From Bdellovibrio sp. UBA4095 (GTDB lineage Bacteria > Bdellovibrionota > Bdellovibrionia > Bdellovibrionales > Bdellovibrionaceae): a DNA stretch of 64,000 nucleotides. Shown in pieces: positions 8,220-16,985 of the stretch; the first letter of the stretch is position 1, and every line of letters begins with the position of its first letter. Both the position numbers and the translations under genes were made by a program. The stretch lies in the NCBI GenBank assembly GCA_002381805.1, contig DFXZ01000010.1:203136-267135 (forward strand), read 5' to 3'. Under the pieces are notes generated by a model. That model was given only the letters and a program-made list of their open reading frames with translations. It made no database searches and was not told the DNA's origin.

Positions 8220-11200
8220 GGAACTCCCAATTTGCTGGTTTGGATTCGAAGGGCGAATTTTCGTATAGGCGAATTGTCGACATTTCCACACCTTCAATGG
8301 TTAACAACGCTTGACCTTTGTCATCGTAAACCACGGCTCCGCCATAAATCATTTTTTCGTCTGTGCCCTCAGTATGGGCTGACGGAACAACAAACACCTT
8401 CTCAGAAATATAGAAATTCTCGGGTTGAATTTTTCGAATCCTCAGCGGGATACCAAGGCCCTTGCTTAAAAGAACGTTCTTCAGATAGATGGCCTGGAAC
8501 GAAAGTTCGACCAAATAAGAAAGATAGTCGTTTAAAGTAACCCCTGTCAGATATGGAAATGGCTGTTTACCAACGGCAACAACATTTTTTTGCTCATCGA
8601 AATAAGCATTTTCCATGACTTGAAACTTAGGTCCATAGTCAATTGAACGAACCGAATAGAATGAATCCATTTCCACGGTTTGTGCAGCCTTAAATGCCGC
8701 CATTGGTGATGTTTGCGCAGGCCCATTCAAAGACTTGAGTCTCCCGGTAAAATGCTCCAATTGAGAGAGCAGCTTCATATTAATTTCTTGAGTCGAAACA
8801 AACTCCGGCTGGTAAATACAAAAATTCTCCCGGTCACTAACCAAGATCATATTTTTAATTTCGAAATTTTCTACCAGCGGAAGATGTTTAAAGTAGTACT
8901 CGCCAAAGCTCATAAAGGCCGCCACACCTGTCGCTGCGGCCACAACGGACGTTGACTCGATATGATGATCCCGTAGATAGCTATCGTTCTTAAGATCATA
9001 ACTCTTAGCAAAGCTAAGACGCCCCGGGTCCGCCAGGTCTCCGAACACCTTACGATCTGCCCCCGGATTCCTAAGGTTGTATTCGTACATATAGAGATCT
9101 TTAAGATCGAGATAAAACAAATCGTCCTGACCTTGGGAGCGCTGAAGACTCTGATTAAACAGTTCACTGGCCTGTTTTTCGTTCATAAGCGAGACACCCA
9201 TCGATCGCAACTTTTGCAAAATCCCTGGATTCTCTGTCATGCCAATACCATCCATTGGCGGCCAATGAATATGTCGGCAGCCCGTGATCGTATCCAAGTA
9301 AGCATTTGCAAAGGAATAGATGGTTTGCCCTTCATTTCCAAAATGGGCGACGACCGAAGAAAAGCTTATAAGCTGAGCCGATGGATGCTGTGCTTTTATT
9401 TTGAGAAGGTTGTTTAAGCTCTCGAATTTACTCTGCAGTTGATCGAGAACTTCCTGCGTCGTTTGAGCAATTAAACCTTTGCTGACTTCAACGCCGGCCG
9501 AGTTAATAAAAAGATCAATCCGGCCATGCTGCTTCTGCGTCTGCTGTACCGCTGCACTCAAAGAATCAAGGTTACGCACGTCCCCTTGGATATACTCCAC
9601 TGACTTAAAATGCTTCTTTATTTTTTTAAGTGTCGTCTGAACCGGTTTTGCATCCTGAGCAGACCGTCCCATAATCACCAGGTGACACTTCTGCTCGGGC
9701 GAAAACTGTTCATATACGGCCTTTAAGATGCCCTTAGTCCCTCCGATCGAAAAAATCACCGCATTGTGGAGTTTCTCTCCAGCGGGAACTTCTTTGAAGT
9801 GAAGAGTCCATCGTTGTTTATCCTTAAACATCACATCAGGAGTTTGGACATCCAGAATCTCCTGGCGAATAACATCTTTCATCGACGTGTTTTCACAGTT
9901 CAAGACCGATTTGAAATTGAACTTTTTGGTTTCTTTAGCGAGAGACTTGAAAAATGCTTTAAGGCCTCTAAAGATAGCCAAATCTTCCGCACTATAAAGG
10001 AAGACCTTGAGCTCCTGATAGGTCAAAGGTGATCGCTCAATAAGATCTGCAAAGGACCTAAGGACTTGTCCCAGCCAAATGGTTTCTTGGAAACTCTCGG
10101 GTGCCTTCCTGACTGTGACAACAAGTACCTTTAAGTCTTTCCCTGAACCTGCATGAAGTTTTTCCGCAATTTCATTTACCGGTACGTCCTGCCCCACGGA
10201 CAGAGCGACCTCGATAATCTGCTCGTCTGAAATTCTCGCAACCGCTGCCAAGGGCGCGGAGGACGGCTTCCATTCCCTCGTTAGCAAACGGAACTCTTGA
10301 TCCACTTTTTTGCTAATGATGTACTGCTGGGCCTGAGCAATTTTTTCCAGATACTCGACAACGTCTCCGACTTCATGAAGCTGCGAAATACTAACATTTT
10401 CCGCACCAGTCATGCGAGATTCTTCCAAAACCCGGAAGACAATTTCAGCCTTCTTGATGGAATCAATCTGAAGATCTTCTTGGAAATTATCAGCTGCGGT
10501 AATGTCATTGATATCGTAGCCGGTAATATCACCGATATATTTTGAAACCAGCTTAAAGTATTTATTATTTTTGGTGTCAAAGTTAAAACGACTCTTCCCT
10601 TTACGTCGATCCGAACCCGACGTCAGAAACTGGATTGCGCTGATACTTGTCATCTCATGATGCTCAAGGCTGGCCTTGATAAAGCCCACGCAAACCGTCG
10701 CCAAACCTACTTCGATAAAGCTGTGATATCCCAACTTCGCAAGAATTGTAGCCTGCTCTGTAAAGACGACCGGTTGAACCAACTGCTCCGCCAGCAGGTG
10801 AATAAAGTCCGGCTTGTTAAATACTGTCCCCTTGGGATAAACCTTGCGATTTACCGAAGATAATATATCCACATCCAGTGCCTGCAACTGAAAGTTCTGA
10901 GTCGATAACCATTGAACAAACTTATCTTTGGTCGGAATCATCCATTTCGAGTGATAAGGCCGACCGACATTGTCCATCGGTCTTGCCGGAATGCGGTTTT
11001 TCTTAAGAAATTCGCTCAGCGTTTTAAAGTCTTTTTGCGCGACCGCTAGTACGACCTGTTGGGGTGAATTAATGTTCGCTATTACGTATTCACAAGGAAA
11101 GCTAAGTTTGCTTATTTCAGATTCGTTGCTCGAAATGGCGACCAATGCCCCGGCCTCGTTGATTCCGGGCGAATAGTAGTCACGGCGATAGACAACCTCA

Positions 11201-11616
11201 AGCATTGTTTCGAAATCCAAAGCCCCTGCGCAAGTCAGGATGGCATATTCTCCAAAGCTATATGAGGTCAGCACACCTGGAGACATCTTCATTCTTTGCA
11301 GATAGCGATACAACGCCACCTGCGAAACAAAAAGTGCCATATTACGAATGTAGGGAAGATGTTTTTTATCAATCGCCTCGTGTTGATTGATATAGTCGGT
11401 CACTTTGCCTAAGCCTTTGCTTTCGGAAAAACGATCGGCAATGGCAAACAGCTCCTGGAATTCTGGATGCTTCTTAAGTTCGACTTTATACATTCCCGGA
11501 ACCGAGGAACCCTGGCCAGGAAACACAAATGCCTTTTTGCTAAAGTCTACGCCGGAAAATGGCTCAGCAATAATTTGAAAATTCTGATTAAAATAAGAGA
11601 CATTTCTAAAATCCAT
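8209..11616 (-). CDS. Iterative-type PKS megasynthase, AT-ACP-KR-DH
   Basis: 1135 residues. Acyltransferase at about 28-330: FVFPGQGSS, nucleophile Ser120 within SYSFGE (usual GHSxGE), and His222 in RPYHSKWM. Acyl carrier protein at about 352-430: phosphopantetheine site Ser386 in LQIDSIKKAE. Ketoreductase at about 615-830: SIGGTKGI cofactor loop, Ser754, Tyr767 and Asn771. Dehydratase at about 875-1115: double-hotdog with His884 in LRDHHIE, YGPKF at 994 and Asp1030. There is no ketosynthase, enoyl reductase or thioesterase in this protein; the ketosynthase is the gene just upstream (2-base gap). The domain order KS | AT-ACP-KR-DH | PPTase matches enediyne and PUFA-like iterative synthases split over several genes. 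The likely product is a polyene or 3-hydroxy lipid chain. Confidence 0.92.
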   Translation of the reverse strand: MDFRNVSYFNQNFQIIAEPFSGVDFSKKAFVFPGQGSSVPGMYKVELKKHPEFQELFAIADRFSESKGLGKVTDYINQHEAIDKKHLPYIRNMALFVSQVALYRYLQRMKMSPGVLTSYSFGEYAILTCAGALDFETMLEVVYRRDYYSPGINEAGALVAISSNESEISKLSFPCEYVIANINSPQQVVLAVAQKDFKTLSEFLKKNRIPARPMDNVGRPYHSKWMIPTKDKFVQWLSTQNFQLQALDVDILSSVNRKVYPKGTVFNKPDFIHLLAEQLVQPVVFTEQATILAKLGYHSFIEVGLATVCVGFIKASLEHHEMTSISAIQFLTSGSDRRKGKSRFNFDTKNNKYFKLVSKYIGDITGYDINDITAADNFQEDLQIDSIKKAEIVFRVLEESRMTGAENVSISQLHEVGDVVEYLEKIAQAQQYIISKKVDQEFRLLTREWKPSSAPLAAVARISDEQIIEVALSVGQDVPVNEIAEKLHAGSGKDLKVLVVTVRKAPESFQETIWLGQVLRSFADLIERSPLTYQELKVFLYSAEDLAIFRGLKAFFKSLAKETKKFNFKSVLNCENTSMKDVIRQEILDVQTPDVMFKDKQRWTLHFKEVPAGEKLHNAVIFSIGGTKGILKAVYEQFSPEQKCHLVIMGRSAQDAKPVQTTLKKIKKHFKSVEYIQGDVRNLDSLSAAVQQTQKQHGRIDLFINSAGVEVSKGLIAQTTQEVLDQLQSKFESLNNLLKIKAQHPSAQLISFSSVVAHFGNEGQTIYSFANAYLDTITGCRHIHWPPMDGIGMTENPGILQKLRSMGVSLMNEKQASELFNQSLQRSQGQDDLFYLDLKDLYMYEYNLRNPGADRKVFGDLADPGRLSFAKSYDLKNDSYLRDHHIESTSVVAAATGVAAFMSFGEYYFKHLPLVENFEIKNMILVSDRENFCIYQPEFVSTQEINMKLLSQLEHFTGRLKSLNGPAQTSPMAAFKAAQTVEMDSFYSVRSIDYGPKFQVMENAYFDEQKNVVAVGKQPFPYLTGVTLNDYLSYLVELSFQAIYLKNVLLSKGLGIPLRIRKIQPENFYISEKVFVVPSAHTEGTDEKMIYGGAVVYDDKGQALLTIEGVEMSTIRLYENSPFESKPANWEFRGI

Positions 11617-11618
11617 TC

Positions 11619-13706
11619 TTATCCCCGCGCGACCTTCAAAGTCTTTTGAATTGGAAGCATTTCAGCTTTCGCATTGGCAGCTGTCGTTAAAAGATAACAA
11701 GACACTTTTTTCCTTTTTATGCGACGATCTTCTTTAGCAACTTCTTCGTGAACTCCAATCAGAACGAAAAGCTCGTCCGGACTGAACTGAACGTCTGTTT
11801 CGATAAAATCTACCGCGGCTGCGATCGAAGCGACGTCACAATCGATATTCAAGTTTTTGCCTTTAAAATTAAAGGCGTTGCAAACTCGCCCAGCGATGAC
11901 GTTATTCAAAATACCGGGACCAGAATCCTCTGTGACAGGATCAAACTCTTGCTTAAATTCCAAAAACTTCTTTGCTAGATACTCAAGAGATGCTGGTTTA
12001 AATTCCGTATTGTCCCGATCTGCCAAGGCCGACTCTGCAATAGAGTCCAAAGAAATACGCATCGACATTTGTTCCAAGATATCCAAACCGATCGTGCTGG
12101 CGGAAATTACGCAAACTTTTTCCGAATTTAAGCGCGACACCGCTATGCCCGTCTTTTCGAAGACATCTTCTGTTGTTTTTACTGCGAGCAACTGCACCCG
12201 GTCAATTTGCGGCAAACTCCGCGGAGGCAATCTGTAGAACGAATCCTTTGAAGTAAACCAACGCGGGTCAAAATCATCAATATCACGATGAGCCTCTCCA
12301 ATAAGCACTAGCAGCTGGGACGCCGGAGGAGAGTGTGGCTTCACTTCGATCTTTTCCATGTAGCTATCAACCACTAAGTGATAGTTACACCCCCCAAATC
12401 CGAACGAAGACAACCCCATCCGATAAGGCGTTTCCCGATTATCTAACTTAAGCGGAGTCGTATTGACGTATAGTTTTGTCTCCCTTGGCAACACCGAGTC
12501 TTGCAAATAAGCCGATCCCGGAATGTACTTTTCTTTCATCATCAAAAGACATTTAAGCAAACCTGTTGCACCTGCCGTTGACTTCGTGTGCCCCACAAGG
12601 GACTTAATGGATCCCACTGGTATTACGTAATCTTTGAAGAATGCAGAGATCGACTGGGCCTCTGAGTGATCACCGATTTTTGTACCAGTCCCATGCAACT
12701 CAAGAAAATCTACGCGATTGTTTTCGAAATTTTTGTAGGCCCAGGTGTAGGCAAGCATTTGGCCGCCCAAACTGGGCTGGAAAAGACTCGCGACTCTACC
12801 ATCACTTGAACTGGCACAAGAACGAATCACTCCCCATATTTTATCACCGTCCCGTTTTGCATCAGAAAGTCTTTTAAGGACGAAGACAACAGATCCCTCA
12901 CCTTGCGATAAGCCATCAGATCTTTTATCAAGCGGCAAACACCTTTCAACTGCCAGGGCACCAACTTTACTAAACAGAACGAAAGCTCCTGGACTAAGAT
13001 TGCTTTCTGCTCCGCCAGCAATGGCCAGATCTATCTCTCGAGTTTTCAATTTCTTCATGCAGATATCGATGCTTGCTACACTAGAAGCGCAAGCAGCATC
13101 GACAGTGAAGTAAGTTCCTTGAAGATCAAATTTCTGCCGGACTTTCTCCAAAGTGGACGTCGTCATCAACATTTCTAGTTGCGGCTCAAACTCTTCGAGG
13201 GCCTTGGCTGTGTAGTGATCAATAATCTTTTCCATTTCCGCCCGGTCTTCCCCTTGAAGATCCGCTAAGACTCGATCTTTTATCCCGCCGCGTTTCGTTT
13301 CGTAAAGATTTGCAAACAGAAGCTCATCCGGGTTCATGATCCCGAGCACTAAACCAATTTTCTTGCGATCTGCAGGTAATTTTATGCCTTCAAGGGCTTG
13401 AGACACCGCTTCAATGGCCATCACATCCAGCTGTGAATGCTCTTTCTTCGGAAGGCCGTGCTTTTCTCGAAGCTTATCAAAAGTTGCTTGGGATATTTCC
13501 GCTCCCCAGTTCGAGTAAGACTTATCATCGAGTTCACGGTAAGGACTGACGTGATAGTCTTTCTGGCGGTCCGAAGACATAGGACCAATTGCAGACCGGT
13601 TGTTCTTAATATTTTCCCAAAATTCGTCAGGCCCCAAAGCCTGGGGCAAAACGCTTCCAACAGAAATGATGGCACAATCATCGTCGTTATAGAAAAAATC
13701 GCTCAT
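11619..13706 (-). CDS. Beta-ketoacyl synthase with C-terminal half CLF-like region
   Basis: 695 residues. The ketosynthase domain spans about 1-450 and has the full triad: Cys206 in VDAACASSV, His337 in ELHGTGT, and His372 in SLVGHTKSTAG; GLSSFGFGGCN closes the domain. Residues about 495-690 look like the N-terminal half of a second ketosynthase fold: VCVISASTIGL, then NVIAGRVCNAFNFKGKNLNI followed by DCDVASIAAA, where the catalytic Cys position is altered. That resembles a chain-length-factor domain as in PfaC-type KS-CLF proteins, but truncated before the His motifs. It condenses acyl-ACP made on the megasynthase. Start at 13706 lies in an ATGA overlap with the acyltransferase gene. Confidence 0.9.
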   Translation of the reverse strand: MSDFFYNDDDCAIISVGSVLPQALGPDEFWENIKNNRSAIGPMSSDRQKDYHVSPYRELDDKSYSNWGAEISQATFDKLREKHGLPKKEHSQLDVMAIEAVSQALEGIKLPADRKKIGLVLGIMNPDELLFANLYETKRGGIKDRVLADLQGEDRAEMEKIIDHYTAKALEEFEPQLEMLMTTSTLEKVRQKFDLQGTYFTVDAACASSVASIDICMKKLKTREIDLAIAGGAESNLSPGAFVLFSKVGALAVERCLPLDKRSDGLSQGEGSVVFVLKRLSDAKRDGDKIWGVIRSCASSSDGRVASLFQPSLGGQMLAYTWAYKNFENNRVDFLELHGTGTKIGDHSEAQSISAFFKDYVIPVGSIKSLVGHTKSTAGATGLLKCLLMMKEKYIPGSAYLQDSVLPRETKLYVNTTPLKLDNRETPYRMGLSSFGFGGCNYHLVVDSYMEKIEVKPHSPPASQLLVLIGEAHRDIDDFDPRWFTSKDSFYRLPPRSLPQIDRVQLLAVKTTEDVFEKTGIAVSRLNSEKVCVISASTIGLDILEQMSMRISLDSIAESALADRDNTEFKPASLEYLAKKFLEFKQEFDPVTEDSGPGILNNVIAGRVCNAFNFKGKNLNIDCDVASIAAAVDFIETDVQFSPDELFVLIGVHEEVAKEDRRIKRKKVSCYLLTTAANAKAEMLPIQKTLKVARG

Positions 13707-15010
13707 AGTCTCCGCCTTAAATTAACGAGTAAGGGTCTGTCCAGGAATCGCAGTAAGAAAACCAGAATGAAATAGCTGACCGCCAACACAAACCAGGGAA
13801 GTAGTATCATGGCCCATTGTAACCCTAAAACTTGAGCGAAGGGTTTATAAAATGCCTGAGCTACTAAAAAATGAACAAAATAAAAAAACAGTAGCCCTCG
13901 AGAGAAATTATAGATCACCTTGCTATGGAACTCATAACGAAGGAAGAAGAGAGTACAGGCTATAAAAACGAAAGAATAAAAACTTAAAATCCCCAATATC
14001 ACAGTGACGGGAGCTCTGAAGAAAGTCGAGCTGAAGTAATGATCCTTTACCATCATCACACGATAGTCTTGAAAAAGGAAAAAGAAGAACCCCGCAAATA
14101 CCGACAATGAAATCACTAGGCCTAGCCATAGATTTCGAGTTCTATTTTTTGAAACCAAAAAGAAGTCATGAAGGATAAACCCCGCTCCGACTAACGTAAA
14201 CCAAGGAAACAATGGCCAGAGGTGGCCAAAGGTCTGCGGCACTCTAAAGAGCATAGCAAGAAATGCCGTCTCGGATATCTTCTTGAAGAAGACCAAGTCC
14301 TTCAAGAAGAAGGCAATTGCCGCAGCTATAAGCAGTCCAAGAGAGAGCCCAATACCGAAGTATAAAGCTTTTTGGGCCGGAGCTAAGGGACGATTTCGCA
14401 GCAACCTCCGCATCCAGCTTAAAATTAAGAATGAAGGTAACACCGAGACAAACGTCCAGAGCAGAGTCTTCGAAAACCACAACAGTGCCCGCAATGCAGG
14501 AGATCCAGAGTCAGAACTGAGCCATTGCGGGATTGTTGCGCCTATAAACAAGCTGGCGCAGGTGAAAAATATCAGTGATCTACTTCCCCATTTTGAAAGA
14601 AGCCAGACAATAATAATAAAGCTTAAGCTTATAAAGTGCAGGACATCCCACGAGAAAAACATCAACGGCTCGTGGATAAGAACGTTCTTTAAGGATTCCA
14701 AGATCATCAAAAAAAGGCCGACTTTAAGGATGTCCTTGAAATCGTAGTTGAGAACTTTCCCACCCACGAGATACTTATCCAAAAAACTACGAAGTGAACT
14801 TCCTGCAAGCGCTGGTAGACTGACAGAAAAAAAACCGATCGATATATACAGATCGTACCCCAGATGGGAATGCGGCTCTGGCTGAGCCATTCCTAAGCCC
14901 CGCGAAAGAAACAGACCCGTATGAGCTAAACACATCGTGATAGCTCCCAACAGTTTAAAAAAATCCAAACCGGACACTCTGTTTACATTCACAAAAACCT
15001 CGACCAACAT
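13703..15010 (-). CDS. Multi-pass membrane acyltransferase, DUF1624/HGSNAT-like
   Basis: About 435 residues from the ATG at 15010 (GCGGAA upstream); an ATG at 15040 is possible. About ten hydrophobic segments are visible. The N-terminal helix GLDFFKLLGAITMCLAHTGLFL has the Asp and His pattern of the DUF1624 / heparan-alpha-glucosaminide N-acetyltransferase and acyltransferase-3-like membrane families, and FFSWDVLHFISL is another conserved-looking loop. These proteins move acyl groups from a cytoplasmic donor to an acceptor across or at the membrane. As first gene of the lipid operon it could transfer the finished polyketide acyl chain to a glycan or lipid head group. Family call moderate; substrate inferred from context only. 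Confidence 0.7.
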   Translation of the reverse strand: MLVEVFVNVNRVSGLDFFKLLGAITMCLAHTGLFLSRGLGMAQPEPHSHLGYDLYISIGFFSVSLPALAGSSLRSFLDKYLVGGKVLNYDFKDILKVGLFLMILESLKNVLIHEPLMFFSWDVLHFISLSFIIIVWLLSKWGSRSLIFFTCASLFIGATIPQWLSSDSGSPALRALLWFSKTLLWTFVSVLPSFLILSWMRRLLRNRPLAPAQKALYFGIGLSLGLLIAAAIAFFLKDLVFFKKISETAFLAMLFRVPQTFGHLWPLFPWFTLVGAGFILHDFFLVSKNRTRNLWLGLVISLSVFAGFFFFLFQDYRVMMVKDHYFSSTFFRAPVTVILGILSFYSFVFIACTLFFLRYEFHSKVIYNFSRGLLFFYFVHFLVAQAFYKPFAQVLGLQWAMILLPWFVLAVSYFILVFLLRFLDRPLLVNLRRRL

Positions 15011-15214
15011 AAGTTCCGCATGGGGCCTCGCTCTTGTCAATGAACAGAGAATCAGCAGAGAAAGGCCGCGATATCCCAGAATGAGACATTACAGAGATGT
15101 AGCGAGTGCGGACAGAAATGCAGCCCTCCCCTAGTACGAAAGAAGAAAAACCGGAAATAACAATTCCTCTCATGTTAATTCGAATATATACTGTCTATAT
15201 ACATGGGGTTGTCC

Positions 15215-16330
15215 GTGAAACTTATGAACTTTGCCAGACAGTGTTTACCTGTGCTTTTCTGTGCTCTGTTTTTACTGAGCGAGCCGCTGCATGCGCAACA
15301 GCAAGGCGGCGGAGGTGGTGGTAATAGCGGTGGCCAGAATAATCAAGACGGCGGCGGGCATAGCTCTCGCAGAAATTACAGCCTTAAAGAATTCCATGAC
15401 TTCATGTCGACGTTTTTTAATATTCCTTCTAAATTTACTTGGGAAGACGATATTAAGCCGAAAGACACAACTACATCACCTGCACGCCCCGTAGAAAACT
15501 TTCCTGCTCAAGAGAAAAAGAGCATTTTACCGCCACCGACGGATCTCTCGACCTGCCTTACCCTTGGCAATGACGGTGCAAGCGGAATCCCTATGTCAGA
15601 CCTATACAATGGAACCTGCTCGGTAAATACAGGAATTCCGTGGATCAATAATGTTGGCTTTACCGGAACCTTCTGTCCTGCAGGCGACTATAAGATATCT
15701 GTCCAATATTCAGTGGGAGGCGCGCCAGCCACAGCGCAAGTGGTAACAAGCCTTTCCACAACACAACAAGGCGGCACGGTCAGCATTCTCTGCTCAGAAC
15801 TTCGACGGCCTAATGGTCAAAAGATTAGCACTCCGAGTCCACTCAGAGGATCTGTTATTTATGAATGTCAGGCAGGACTTTGGAGATTAAGAAACCTAAC
15901 TTGTACTGACGCCATCGAAGAGGTCAAATGTCCAGCAGGGCCGTGGCCTTATACAACTGCCCAAGCTGGGAAAACCTACAATGTGAATATTTCAATGCCA
16001 AATCCCGCATCTCATGCGGGATTTGGTCCTGATGTCGCTTGTAGCGCTATTGGAGCTGCGCCTGCTGGGACGAAATGGAATACAGAGAAGCTTACCACTC
16101 AATGCAACAATGGCAGCTGGGTCATGGGTCCTGCAGACCATTGCACAACAACAGTTCTAAAGAACGTTGCGCATCCCAACTGCATTGGCGAGAACACCTC
16201 ACTGCAGAATCCATATGTAAAAACTGGCGTGACGGCTTGCATGAATACGGCTGGTACACGCTACTACTGGATTGCTCCGGATGGGCAGCCGGTAAATGAA
16301 TGTGCTGACACCGTCAATGGGTGCCAATAG
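15215..16330 (+). CDS. Exported protein with Gly/Gln-rich N-terminus and Cys modules
   Basis: About 371 residues. GTG at 15215 has GGGG six bases upstream; ATGs at 15203 and 15224 are alternatives in the same frame. The signal peptide ends near LHAQQ. A low-complexity stretch rich in Gly, Gln and Asn follows (about 30-55), then an unstructured Pro/Thr region. The C-terminal ~250 residues contain several C...C-x-x-G-x-W...C modules (YECQAGLWRLRNLTC; CNNGSWVMGPADHC) that recall small disulphide-bonded adhesion modules, although I cannot match a named family. It is divergent from the lipid operon and convergent with the minor-pilin operon (7-base gap). Likely surface or secreted. Confidence 0.8.
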   Translation: MKLMNFARQCLPVLFCALFLLSEPLHAQQQGGGGGGNSGGQNNQDGGGHSSRRNYSLKEFHDFMSTFFNIPSKFTWEDDIKPKDTTTSPARPVENFPAQEKKSILPPPTDLSTCLTLGNDGASGIPMSDLYNGTCSVNTGIPWINNVGFTGTFCPAGDYKISVQYSVGGAPATAQVVTSLSTTQQGGTVSILCSELRRPNGQKISTPSPLRGSVIYECQAGLWRLRNLTCTDAIEEVKCPAGPWPYTTAQAGKTYNVNISMPNPASHAGFGPDVACSAIGAAPAGTKWNTEKLTTQCNNGSWVMGPADHCTTTVLKNVAHPNCIGENTSLQNPYVKTGVTACMNTAGTRYYWIAPDGQPVNECADTVNGCQ

Positions 16331-16337
16331 AAAATCA

Positions 16338-16985
16338 TTACCTTAGTAAATCGAGCCCGGCGTCCAATTCTCGAACTCGAACTATATTGCCCTTAGAATC
16401 GATATTCACAACGGTATCGAGTCCTTTGATTTCAAACTTTTTGATCGGCCCATTAATACTTCGTTCGGAACCCAAGTAAGCCCAACTTACTTTATGGACC
16501 GACAGAGTCTGTTCATTAAAAAGATACACGTCTTTATGCTCTAACAAGGGCTGAGGTGGCAATCTTTGCAGATAGTTGTAAAATGCTCTGCGTGGCAAAA
16601 CCATTCCCTTATATTCATAAGAATAGAAGGCTTTGCGTTTCTGAAAGAATGTTTCAAGCTTCACCCGACCCGCTCCCACCGTCACTTTCACAATATCATC
16701 GGAAAGCGGCGTCTTGATTTCCGAACTCTTCCAAGTCCAGGACTGGTCGAAAATGTGTTTAGCCGTGGCCTTGAACTCTTTTCTGGGCTGATTAGGTAGC
16801 TTAATTATACCAGAGGCCATATTATTCATAACGATATTATCGCCCTGACTCGCTAAAGACATGCTAATAGCCCCGGCATGCTTACCTCGCGACTGAACCC
16901 GGTAAGATTGATCACCTAGCGGCATTTGAGCATCCACACCCAAAGAGCACAGCAATAGCAGCAAAATTACAGAACTATTTTTCAT
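16338..16985 (-). CDS. Exported protein at the end of the minor-pilin operon
   Basis: 215 residues. A signal peptide (SSVILLLLLCSLGVDAQ) is followed by a mostly beta-strand-type sequence with alternating polar and hydrophobic residues. No Cys in the mature part and no catalytic motif. Its start overlaps the stop of the EF-hand gene as ATGA (16982-16985), so it is translationally coupled and belongs to the five-gene operon beginning at 22451. It may be a periplasmic accessory of the pilus-like assembly. Not recognised as a known family. Confidence 0.8.
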   Translation of the reverse strand: MKNSSVILLLLLCSLGVDAQMPLGDQSYRVQSRGKHAGAISMSLASQGDNIVMNNMASGIIKLPNQPRKEFKATAKHIFDQSWTWKSSEIKTPLSDDIVKVTVGAGRVKLETFFQKRKAFYSYEYKGMVLPRRAFYNYLQRLPPQPLLEHKDVYLFNEQTLSVHKVSWAYLGSERSINGPIKKFEIKGLDTVVNIDSKGNIVRVRELDAGLDLLR

